Below, in pieces: positions 26,137 through 37,182 of a DNA stretch of 64,000 nt; position 1 is the stretch's first letter; the number at the start of each line of letters is the position of its first letter. The stretch spans positions 930,001 through 994,000 of the forward strand of contig NC_134682.1 in assembly GCF_024713945.1 (NCBI RefSeq). Direction: 5' to 3'. This stretch comes from Dermatophagoides farinae (lineage: Eukaryota > Arthropoda > Arachnida > Sarcoptiformes > Pyroglyphidae). Under the pieces are notes generated by a model. It saw nothing but the letters and a program-made list of their open reading frames with translations, ran no database searches and was not told the origin of the DNA. A program made the position numbers and the translations under genes.

Positions 26137-27255
26137 TCAATGATAAATTGTTGGCAATGGCTTATTCGGATCTGAACAGGTACATGTACATCTTTTTGGA
26201 ATTTTTCGAATATCACTATCATCATCAATTGAATTTTCATTACTAGTTTCAATGTGATTAATATTTGAATTTTTTATGACCAGATCTGATTCATCAATTT
26301 CATCCATTATTTCATTATCGATGATATTGTCAACATTTTCATCTTCATTTTCCATTGTTGTTGTTGTTGTATCATTTGATTGTTCATGATTATCATCAAA
26401 TATGTTGCCAACAGAAATATCGGCACAATTACGAAACGTTTCTTGTGGTCCACAACCAATTTTGCCTTTACCATCAGGACATATTCCCCAGTTATTACCT
26501 GTAAACAATCAACATTTGAATGAAGAGAATAGTACAAACAAGTTGCCACTTACCGCCACGCCAATGCCATCGTAGTACACAATGTTTACATTCAACATTC
26601 GATGGTAATTGTACTGATAATGAAATGTTTCCAAAAATATTTGATTCTAATCGATAATACTTTTCTCCATTCACCATTAAAGGTATGAAACATTCTTCCG
26701 TTTCTGAAATTGAAATTAAAATTATTGTTTTTCAACAAAAAAAAAAACAATAAAATATTACCCAATTTATGTGGATCATTGCGAGGACAAATACTGAATG
26801 AAAATTTGCCTTTATGATTGGCTGATATAAAAATAATTACAGCGATTGTTGAACCGCTACGATAATGTTGTACAATAATATTATTCACATAGATACCACC
26901 ACTTTCGTATGGCCTCGGTTGTTTCAATGAATACGAATCACCACAAATACCACATTTACCATGATTTTTGTTCCACATTGTCTGCAATTATATTTGGTTG
27001 AATAATCATAAATTATTGTCAAATAATTTTTTTTTTTTTTTTGGACAAGTTCAAACTTACCGTTAAACCACCGCAAAATAATTCATTATCATTATAATCA
27101 ATATGTGTATGGAAACCAGCACGCCATGCTGCATTTCGTGCAGGTGGTTCCATCATTTTACCATGTTGATATGATATGGTAATCATCATCATCATCATCA
27201 ATAATATGAATACGGTTATTTGAATGAAAATCCGATTGCCATTTTGGATCAACAT
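26137..27255 (-). CDS. AA15 lytic polysaccharide monooxygenase (chitin/cellulose-active)
   Basis: Secreted copper enzyme that cleaves chitin or cellulose oxidatively. Exons 27255-27061, 26981-26762, 26703-26554 and 26498-26137 give 308 residues. A signal peptide (residues 1-30, very Met-rich core) should be cut after SYQ to expose His31 as the N-terminal copper ligand: HGKMMEPPARNAAW is the AA15 N-terminus. The second brace His is His121 (ISANHKGKF), position 91 of the mature chain. Other family motifs: YNDNELFCGG, NHGKCGICGD, CVLRWHWRGGNNWG and CGPQETFRNCADI; Phe210 in the last occupies the likely axial position. Cys residues for several disulphides are present. After the catalytic domain is an Asp/Glu/Asn-rich linker of about 75 residues and a short Cys tail (RCTCTCSDPN). 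Likely roles are cuticle turnover or digestion. Confidence 0.88.
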
Positions 27256-28335
27256 TCTTTTCTTTCTGTTGTTCTTGTTGTTGGCTGGTTAGTTGGTTGG
27301 TTGGTTGGTGTTGATAAATTATGGATCAATGAAATTGAAACTGTAGACAATATACGGTTTCTGTTGTTGTTTACAGTTGAAACATTAAAATTCAAATAAC
27401 TAATAAAATAACACAATGCTGAATCATTGAATGATTTATCTATCAGGCAAATTGTCTTCAATCATCATCAAAGCAATTTTTGTTTTTTTTTTATTATCAT
27501 CAACATCAATGACCCGCAAACTAATATATCCAGAAACAAAATGTTACCACCACCACCACCACCACCATCACCAAAAAAAAATGTTCGAATAAACACAGCA
27601 CAACTACCATTCTTCTAGTTGAAATGGGAAAAATTTTGCCATTTATGAATATGAAAACACATAATTAATATTAATTTGTCGGATGAAATGAAAAATTGTC
27701 ACCTTATCATTTATTTTTTCGATTTGATAAAAGTTTCATTGTTGTTTTCACTATTCTCACATTATTGTCATGATTTTATGATAATAATGAAGAAGAATGA
27801 TGATGATGATGATGATTATAATAAATTTGTCATTGACTTTTAATATAAATAAATAATAATTTTTCTTTTTCATTTTTGTTGTTCTTGACAATGTCATTTT
27901 GTTGTTGTTGTTTGTTGATAATATCATCATCATCGTCAAGACAAACAAAATCATATGATGGTTAATGACACATAAACATTGTGTTTTATGTGCCTGGTTT
28001 TATTGTACGTATTCGAATTTGATTTGGATGAAATTAAAAAAAAAAAAAAAAATACAAGATTATCCAAACTAACTGTATGTGTCGCGAAGCGGTATCTTCA
28101 TAAAGGACGAAAATAGTTTTTTTGGCGCGTTTTCACCAATTTATACCGAGTTCAAAGTTGTATTTGTTTTTTTGTTTCTCATGACACTTCCTTGATTGAT
28201 TACTACCTGTATGTATATCAGTTATATATGTAAAAGTAGACGCAGCTCAGGCTGTGGATAACTTGGTCCAAAGACCACATTTATTGTTGTCTTCATGTAT
28301 AGACAATTACAAGTATGTTTTTACAAATAATAAAG
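27256..28335. other. Upstream region of LPMO gene; edge of the decayed cluster
   Basis: Contains the LPMO promoter and, from about 28080, a change to less repetitive sequence that continues to about 31.3 kb. An open frame at 28236-28394 (VDAAQAVDNLVQRPHLLLSS and onward) has ordinary amino-acid composition but no match I recognise; it overlaps the start of the helicase fragment in another frame. Confidence 0.5.
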
Positions 28336-28959
28336 ATGGCTATGGCAGCCAAAACATTGATCAAAAAAACAATGTCTTTGTACCTCTTGGATAATTCACG
28401 TTTTATGGTGCGTGTTGATTATGAAGAAGAAATCATCAAGAAATTTAAAAACTATGAAAGACGACAATAAGATCCAGTGAAAAAAACATGGTCATTTCCA
28501 CTTAAAGAATTCGAACGATTTATGGCTGATATAAAAGAATTGAAGAAACAAAACTTTGATATAAGTTTCGACAAAAATATTCCTGAATCCTTGACCAAAA
28601 AATTACTCGAATATAAAAATATACACAACGTGAAAATTGATTTATCCGAAAGATTAGAATCGGATTTTTATGATAAACTTTATCCATATCAACGTGAAGG
28701 TATTATATTCGGCATAAAACGTAATGGAAAATTGTTGATCGCTGATGACATGGGTCTTGGTAAAACAATACAAGCAATCGGATTGGCCAAGTGGTTCCGT
28801 GATGATTGGACATTGATAATCATTTGTCCATCATCATTGCGATATCAATGGAAAGAGAAAATATTGGAATATTCACTAGATATTAATGAAAAAGATATTT
28901 TCGTTGCAACGACAAGTAACGATTTACTTTCATGTTCCTTATCCAAAACTTCACGATAA
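28336..28959 (+). pseudogene. SMARCAL1-like annealing-helicase fragment, broken
   Basis: Reads as a piece of a SMARCAL1-type SNF2 protein (replication-fork DNA-annealing helicase). From ATG 28336 the frame gives a HARP-like segment (SRFMVRVDYEEEIIKKFKNY), then TAA at 28468-28470 where the family has an aromatic residue before DP..W, and the same frame continues DPVKKTWSFPLKEFERFM. The SNF2 core begins with LYPYQREGIIFGIKRNGKLL, helicase motif I is intact (ADDMGLGKTIQAI) and motif Ia follows (IIICPSSLRYQW). Similarity stops about residue 200 and the frame ends at 28959, so motifs II-VI are missing. No splice pattern rescues it. Most likely a truncated duplicate or retrocopy; a recently inactivated or readthrough gene is less likely. 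Confidence 0.75.
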
Positions 28960-29121
28960 AGTCCTATTTTCGGACATTGACATATTCATTGACATTCCTA
29001 TTTTCGGCTTTCTCTATTTTATTTTTCGCTATTTTCGGTCTGAATCCAAAAAAAGTATGTGAAAAGAGATCTCAAGACAGGCAAGACGAGGCCACAAGAA
29101 GAAATTATTATCACATTGACT

Positions 29122-29303
29122 GCCCTCATAGCTCAATCGGTAGAGTTTCCGGCTCTTATCTAGAATTATTATCCCCAGATTCTCTCAAAAGAATTTGATC
29201 AAAAAAATTCAATTTCCAATCCACACAGTTGTAAACCGGAAAGGGGAAAGACCGGAAGTTGAAGGTAACCGGAAGGTTGTGGGTTCGATCCCCACTGGGG
29301 GCG
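29122..29303 (+). tRNA. tRNA-Lys (CUU) with a 109-nt intron
   Basis: All arms pair: acceptor stem GCCCTCA (29122-29128) with TGGGGGC (29296-29302, one G-U pair), discriminator G 29303; D arm GCTC/GAGT; anticodon stem TCCGG (29148-29152) with CCGGA (29269-29273); T arm GTGGG/CCCAC around TTCGATC. The loop reads C-U-CUU-A then the intron then A, so the anticodon is CUU at 29155-29157 and the intron is about 29159-29267, in the canonical position after nucleotide 37. The A box TAGCTCAATCGG (29129-29140) and B box GGTTCGATCCC (29282-29292) fit the Pol III consensus. A T14 terminator follows at once. The D-stem ends in a G-U pair. Functional status is unproven, as the copy lies among pseudogenes. 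Confidence 0.85.
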
Positions 29304-29317
29304 TTTTTTTTTTTTTT
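29304..29317 (+). terminator. Pol III terminator, T14
   Basis: Run of 14 T directly after the tRNA discriminator base; four or more T on the coding strand suffices to stop RNA polymerase III. Confidence 0.75.
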
Positions 29318-29917
29318 GCTTTTTTTAGGTTGTGGTTGTGGTTGCGGGTTTTGGGGGAGAATTTTTTGTTTTTTTGGCAAATTAAAATGTAACATTAAAA
29401 AATTTTTTCAAAGCTATTTGAGTTAAAACAAACACAATGATGATGATGACGATTCACAAATTCGAAACTAGAAAGATTCCTGGAACAACAATATAAGCAT
29501 TATAGAGTATAGAATGAGATAAAGATTGTTTCAATTCAATTCAATTCAATTTATTTTAAAATAACAGAGAGCACTTGCGCAGAAGGATGGAATTCGAACA
29601 AAGAAATAAACAATATGACGATAATTAATATAATATATATAATAATAACAATATAATAATAAAATAAAAAGATAATAATTTTTTTTAAGAATAGACAAAA
29701 GTCTTTACAAAGTCGGTTAAAATTTGTTAACATTAAAATTTTTCTTGTTTGCCATACAATTTTTTGCGTTTAAAAAAAAGTTTTTATAAAAAAAGTTGTT
29801 GCATGTTAGAAGGATGTGTAACGAGCATTGAGATAAAGATTGTTTGTTAGGCCACAATAACTTGAAAAAAAAATTTTCAATTTCATAATCTGAAAAAAAT
29901 CATAAAGTTCAACTTAC

Positions 29918-30629
29918 CGGCACATAAAGCCCTTTGAAAAATTGCGACTCATCTCCAACAATTCGCAAACGCCAAGATTGTCACCCAGCACAAAAGCGAG
30001 GCATACTCCTAATTTTATTTCAATGCCATTACGATGAACAGCTAAGCCATTCTCCTAAATGGTAAAATTTTAAAACCGGAAATTGCTAATTTATGTTACA
30101 AGAGCTTACCATTAGTTTTTTTAGATCTCTTCGCAATGGACTGAAAACTTCATACAAGTCCGAAATGTGAGATCTTTGTTGTTCACAGTTTTTTTTTGAA
30201 GATATGTTGAATTGGCAAATTTCGTCATAAAATTTTGAAATTTTTGATTCACACTGTCCAATTGCTTCGTGGAATGATGATATGGCTTGTGTCATATGAA
30301 ATTGTAATCGACTTATTTATCGATTTGCAAAATTCAATGAATTTCGAATACAATTCCGATGGCAACTCGTCTTTGACGATGTCAAAAAACGATCTGCCGA
30401 GTTCGAAGTCTTCATGTATAACTGCTTGCTCATGGCCAGTGAAATATTCATTCCAATCTACTTCAGAACTGGATTCGGTTTCTTCACCATCATCATCACC
30501 ATCATTTTCTGGGTGTTCATTATAATGGTGTTGAGTGACCGAGCGTGTTGTGTGTGTTATTGTGATTTTAGATGTTCTTTCTATAAGAATGATGTTTAAA
30601 GTAACAGACATAATGTTGTAATAAGTCAA
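29918..30629 (-). pseudogene. Mobile-element-like gene remnant with GDNLG motif
   Basis: Minus-strand coding remnant in pieces: an open frame 30629-30249 (VDWNEYF, FELGRSFFDIVKDELPSELY), a shift near 30318, a second frame (ISRLQFHMTQAISSFHEAIG to LRRDLKKLM) ending at a good donor at 30110, a 55-bp GT-AG intron, and an exon 30054-29918 reading ENGLAVHRNGIEIKLGVCLA then FVLGDNLGVCELL and GFMCR, with another donor GTAAGT. The order helical region, then GDNLG, then a C-R motif resembles multicopy, presumably transposon-derived proteins seen in many invertebrate genomes (recalled from general knowledge; exact family not named). The next plausible acceptor leads at once to a stop, and one frame break is internal, so I call it a pseudogene. 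No terminal inverted repeats seen. Confidence 0.5.
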
Positions 30630-30900
30630 ATATTACAATTAATTCAATTATTAATTAATTGTTAAAAGCATTATAAATTTGAATGAGTTTGTAAAAATAT
30701 TATTATTATTAAAAAAACTATTATTTGTGTGAATTTATTTGTGTTACTATATTTTCATACAACACATAACGGTGGAACGATGAAAAATAACTTTTATTTC
30801 AAGAAAACAAAATAACAGTGATTCACAAGAAAAACAAAACACACCACACCATACGCGTCAACGTGACAGCCAGCGGATGCTCTCCTTTTCTTTGTACCGT

Positions 30901-31272
30901 TCAAAGAGAACGTAACGGCTGTGGCAGCATTATAATTATATTATTTTTTAAAATGTTTTGCACGGATTGATCTTCCTCTTTTTTAATTTCATTAGTCGTC
31001 GCCAAAGGAACAGCTGACCAAATTTTCTTCCGGAAAACATATTCCCTAACATCGAAAGGGATATCAGCATTTAGAATAACTTGTCAATTTTTTTCGATAA
31101 TTAGCCAGGTCGGACCACTTTTAACATTTAATTTTTCTATTTGAGAAAGAATTTCTCCTTCTTTGACTTTTTCACTTCCAAATTTATTGTTCAAGAAATT
31201 AATTTCAATTTTTATTGGCAAAAAAAAAATATGAAAAACATTAAAAGAATGATGATGAAAAAAAAATGCCAT
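30901..31272 (-). pseudogene. Unknown coding fragment with in-frame stop
   Basis: One minus-strand frame reads IKIEINFLNNKFGSEKVKEG, then KSGPTWLIIEKN, a TGA at 31086-31084, and continues in the same frame as QVILNADIPFDVREYVFRKK, then IWSAVPLATTNEIKKE, to TGA 30901-30903. The composition is that of a normal protein on both sides of the stop, in contrast to the low-complexity frames around it. I do not recognise the family. It may be a further piece of the neighbouring mobile element or a separate gene fragment. Confidence 0.4.
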
Positions 31273-31871
31273 TCAAGAGTGATAGACAGAGGAGAGTATA
31301 CAAAAAAAAATTATTCATGCTTGTGATTATTTTTTTTTTGTTTCTATCTCTCTGTTGAATGATTGTTATTATTATTAAAATTAATGGACAGAATTATGAT
31401 GACTTGTGATGATTAATTTCAAAGTTTTGACAAAAGAAAAAAGCAGAAAACAAAAAAAAAAATAAAATAAATTCAAAGAATCAAATATTATGCATGAATG
31501 AGAGAGATAGAGACAGAAATGATAAGTTTTCTTTCTCTTTGGATATTATTATTCGATGATTGTTGATAATGTTGAATGTATGTGCGTGTGTTTGTGGAAA
31601 AGACATTCAAAATAACACATCAATTCATTGGCACTAAATAAAAAAAAAATTATATATATCGAGTATATGACCATTGATGGTGATTGTGTAAAATAATATG
31701 TAGTGGAGAAAATGTGGTCATTGTAATAATAATTCAAATGTTTTTTTTTCTTTTTATCACTAACAATTTTTTTTTCGTCATTATTCCATTTCTTTGGTGT
31801 GTATGTGTGTATGTATGTACATGTGTGTGTGTGTGTGTGTGGACCCATTTTTTTCTGAATCATAAACATTA
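31273..31871. other. 3' flank of the p120-catenin gene
   Basis: A/T-rich with a TG tract at about 31819-31840. Probably holds the 3' UTR of the p120-catenin gene. Nothing else seen. Confidence 0.5.
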
Positions 31872-34800
31872 TTAGACCCATGAATCACCAGCAGGCATTG
31901 AAGGAGGATAAATTGGTTCATTAGTGGTTGGATCTAATAATACATTATTAACATTATGATATTGGCCACCATTACTGTTTGGTGAATGATTCATATTTGG
32001 ATCACCATTTGTTGGATGATTAGGAGGTGGTGGTGGTGGCTGTGAAGGTGGTAACGATTGTGTTGGTGAATTTCGATGTAATTGATTTAATTGTTGTTGC
32101 TGTTGTTGACGTTTACGTTCACGATTCACTTGAGCGTATACAGGTTCGCCGGGTAACTACAAAATATATATATGAATATGAGTTAGACAAAATCAAAAAA
32201 AAAAAAAAAAATTTCGATGAAAAAATAAAAAAATCCCAGAATAATGAGCATGTTGTACAGAGAATATAGAAGAACAGAGATAGAATGAAAAAAAAGAAAC
32301 AAGACAAAAGAGCAAGCAGATAAAAAAGCGAATATTTGACTATTATTTATCATTTTGGGCCGTCGAAGTGATCGCTTGTGATTCACGATTAATCATTGCA
32401 GAAGATGTGTTAGGAATGTTCATATTTCCTGCCGCAGCCATACATCCCGATGTGGATGATGCTGGAATTGAAGCACCACTTGTTGCTATCATCATCTTTT
32501 AAGGAAAATGAGTACGAGCAAACAAAGATAAAGAAAGAACAAAACAGAATTCGGACAAAGGAAATAGATTAGCAAAAAGAGAAAGAAAGAGTCAGGTTAT
32601 AAATAAATTGTATCGAAGCACAGCCGATAATTAGAAACATGCAAAAAAAAGACTAATAAAAATGGATACATACCGTTCCAGGTGGAAATATTGGAACACC
32701 ACCAATTGGTGCACGAACTAATGTCTGAGTTCCGTTTTGTACATTACGACCATCAATCATATCGGACATGAGCATTTCTTCATGCATCTATTATGTGTAT
32801 AGTGTTGGAAACAAATAAATATCATCGTAATGATATTTAGAAAAAAATACAAACCCTTTGTGCCATCAATTGTTGTTGTTGTTGTTGTTGATGATGTTGT
32901 CCAGATCGTGATAATGTACCACCACCACCACCACTACCATCAACACCACGATAATGGCCATGATCTTCATATTTCGTACCACCAACAGTTGACATTGGAC
33001 GACTCAATGTATTGTTGGCACTGATTGAATGATAGAATCCTGAACCAGGTAAAGCTCCATTCGATGTAGGTGTCGATGGTGGTATCATCATAGCTGATTG
33101 TGATGGTGTCATCATCATTTGTTGTTGTTGATTACCTGCGCTTGGTCCATTCACAGATCTTGTCGATGTACGTGATTGATTAGTGGCTGTTGAATGTTGT
33201 GATATAATAAAATGAGATTCTTTCCATCCAGCTTTTCGATAAACATCTCTCAATTCGGTATGTTGCCACATATTGTACAATAGCTAAAAATTAAATTATA
33301 AAATCAATTTATTCATGTCAACAATAATGTTTATCTCGTTTATATACCTGACATGTGAATTTAACAACACGACTGGAAAAACGATTACGATGTTTAGTGA
33401 TCAACGTTAATCGTTGCATACCACCAGCTTCAAGCATTGATTTGGCAAAATCTGGATTACGAGCAATCACTTCGTTTAGTGTGGCCAATACAGCAGCGAC
33501 AGTATCATCACTGGTTCCAGTTTCAAGTGGAATACCTGTAGCTGATGGAGCAGGTAATTTTGAAACTAAATCTTTGAGTGCATATTTGCCAATCAATTCT
33601 TTGTTTCGAGTATCCATGGCTAGATTCCGAAGTGCAGTGGCAACAGCACAAACAACACGATCAACTTCCATTCGAAGCAATTCAACTAGAATAGGAAGGC
33701 CTTTCTCTTTACGTACAGCACCACGAATATCGATTGATGGCTGCCAATAACAGGCAGCTAAATTTTGTATAGCTCCTGCAGCTGCTTCTAATGTTTCTGG
33801 ATTGGAACATTCGGATAATAATGCCAAATATGGTTGAACAACATCGGTTTGCCATAATAATTCAATTCCACTTCTTGGACCATTTGAATTCAAAGAAAGA
33901 TTAGCTGTTTTTGATTCTATACAGAATAAAAAAATTGAAAATCAATAAAAGAAATTTCAAACAAACAAAAAAAAAAACAAACCTAGACCTGATGCTGAAA
34001 CTGATGGTGACATAGTATGATGACCACCACCACTTTTTGATTTATTCTTTTTTGATCCACCAAAACAGCTAATATTTTCACCAACTTTCGAACTGATTCC
34101 ACCCATTAATGATGAACTGGAATTTTTTGATGATGATGATGAGGATGGTGATAAAGTTGATGATGATGGTGATGCTCCAGATGTTTGTTGTTGTGTTGAT
34201 GGTGATGATGAATATGATGATGATGATGTATTTGAAATATTATTATTAGAATTTGGTGATTGAACACCTGGTGGATGTTTATCATAATCAGGATCGACCA
34301 CCTCTTGACAACGGTAGCTTAAATTTCGTAATATACAAACACAATTTTCAACCGATTTATTATCCATATCATTTTTACCGATAGCTGCACGAACTAGAAA
34401 CAATAATGAATCGACAAGACCTTCACATTCACGAAGACGACGGCGAGCATATTCACCAGCCGAAGAAATGTTCCGTACAACACCAGAAGCATTTCGAAAC
34501 ACTGTTGACCAATAGATAGGTTGTTGATGTTGTTGAACCTGTGATGGTTGTTGTTGTGGATTATTACGATCCCAACCTGAATGTGGTATAATCACGGTCG
34601 ACACCAATACTTGTAATGCATCATCGATAATTTGTCTTTTCAAATCTTCACATGAACTTAGATTCCATAGGACACTAGTCACCAATTCACGAATCTCATT
34701 ATCGGCTGTTTTCCTAAGCAATCTTACTAGATTTGGAATGCCACCAGCTGCACGTATCGCCCTTTTGTTTTCATCATTTTGGCGACCATAGCTGAGATTC

Positions 34801-37132
34801 CGCAGTGCTCCACATGCATTTCGTTGAATTTCGGCTACATCTTGAGCAAGTAAATTTATCAAAGCCGGTATACCACCTAACGATCTTGTTTTTGCTTTCA
34901 TACTATCATCCATGAAACAAAGATGTTGTAGATAGGCTGCAGCATTGGCTCGAACGATACTGTTTGGATGAGTTAGAAATTCAATCACTTCATGTAAATC
35001 TGGATCACGCCATCGTACACCATCAGGTCCGATAGCTGTAACGGCAGATGAACCGGGAGCAACACCACCACCACCACCCGGAATCGGACCAATTCTAGCT
35101 GCAGGTCCACCTGGAGCACCAGCAGATAAAACGGCGGCACCATTTTGAAAAAATACAGCTGCTTGTTGTGGATCCATAGCAATACCAGCTTGTTGTAATG
35201 CATGAAGATGTTGATATGCTGATTCAGCATCTTCATACATGGCTGCTGTCATCTGTGGCATTTGACCATATGTAACAGTACCTGGTGGCGGACCACTAGT
35301 ATCATCATAAGTTTGTCTTCGATCTAGATAACCTTGAGGTGCATCATCGGTACCAAAATTTCCATAGATAGCTGCCGATGGTGAATGCATTACACCTGGT
35401 GGTGGTGGTCCACCAGCACTAGCATTTATCGGTATTTGTATAGTCGAATTGTGATTAGCCGCCGCTGGAACATAACCATAAACTGTGCCCGGTGGTGGAC
35501 CAGCCGACAATTCAGCTATATGTCTTCGTATTGGTGGTTGTGGAGATGCAGATGTATGATCACTACCACCACCAACAACATTCGTTGGACCGTTTTGATT
35601 TTCATGATGTACGGCTAAATCTTGATAATTATTAAAATTTGAATAATCTTGATATCCGATCTTATCGAATGAATAAAAAGAAAAACAATGAAACATGACA
35701 ATCATCATTCTATTATTTATATATCATACCTGATTATTGCGTGCATATGGATCATATATTGCTCTTGCATTAACAACAAATGGAGCGGCTGCTGTAGAAC
35801 CAGTTGTTCCAGTTGAACCAGAACCTGGACTAGGACTTGGTGCCATTTGATGATGATGCTGCTGTTGTTGTTGTTGTTGTTGCTGTTGTTGTTGTTGTTG
35901 TTGTTGAAGTAATTTCTGAAAATTTGTATTGCTATAATGAGGATCATATTGATGATTATCATAATCAAAATTATTATTCGATTGTTGTTGCCGTTGTTGT
36001 TGGTGATTATTTACAATATGATGATGATCTGATGGACCATTATTATTCATTATTTTTGGTCCAGGAAAATTACTATATTCATTTGTTGATGATGAATCAT
36101 TATTATTCATATGATTATTATTATTATTATTAAGATTGGCACCATTATTATTATTATTATTATCAGCGGCTGAAACAGATACTGTAGCTGCTATAACCTG
36201 ACTACTATTACTACTACTAGGTTCGATTGGTTGACCATCCGTTGTTGATGGTCCACCAATATGACGTATTTCACGTGTTGTATAAACTTTTGTTATCGTT
36301 TTTACTTGCTGTGTTTTTACTTGTTGTGTTTGTCGTGATATTAGTTGAGCATTTTCTGGCACATCATTTAATATGCCATTATTTGACGTTGTTGTTGTTG
36401 TTTTTGTTGCTGATGTATTCGTTGCAGATAATGTTGATGGATTTTGTTGTTGTTGTTGTTGTTGTTCATTATTACCATCTTCATTACTATTATGATTATT
36501 AGATGTTGACAAATTCTGATCCTGTTGATGATCATTCATTGATGTCGATGATGATTTTTGTTGTCCATCCATATTATTACTATTATTATTATCTGTAGCC
36601 ATCATTTTAGATGTTGACAAAATTGTTTGAAATTCTTGTTGTGATGTTGAACATATTAAACGTGGTTGATCATCTTCATGTATCAAATGATGTTTTACAT
36701 CAATATTTTGAATATCAACCACATTATCTTTGTTATTATTACCAATATAACGATATGTTCTATATATAGATAGACAAACGAACGAACGAAAGAAAAAAAA
36801 TCAACTTTATTAGATCACATCTTTTTTTTCTCAAAAAAAATCATCATCATCAATTCGGTACAAAGCTATTTCTAGTCATCCAACACACACACACACAAAC
36901 ACATTCGAAGCAATTTCAACAGAAGCAACAACAGCAATGTTAGTTAGTCATAGATAAAATCAAAAAGCAAAAGCAAAAAAAGAGAGAGAGATTTGCAAGA
37001 TCCAAAAATATATTTACCAAATCGATCAATCGACAGACAAACAAACAAAACAAAACAAAACAGACAAGATGACAATCATAATAAATATAACAACAATAAA
37101 AAAAAACAAAAAACAGAGTTTGTTATAAAAGT

Positions 37133-37182
<50 letters not shown>

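Noticed and set aside
29195-29392. 65-residue frame over the tRNA
   Set aside because: Reads through the tRNA intron, stems and poly-T terminator; explained by the tRNA gene.
30235-30525. 96-residue plus-strand frame
   Set aside because: Antisense of the mobile-element-like remnant, which has the splice sites and better motif on the minus strand.
33355-33750. 131-residue plus-strand open frame
   Set aside because: Antisense shadow of the armadillo repeats of p120-catenin, whose minus-strand frame is clearly conserved.
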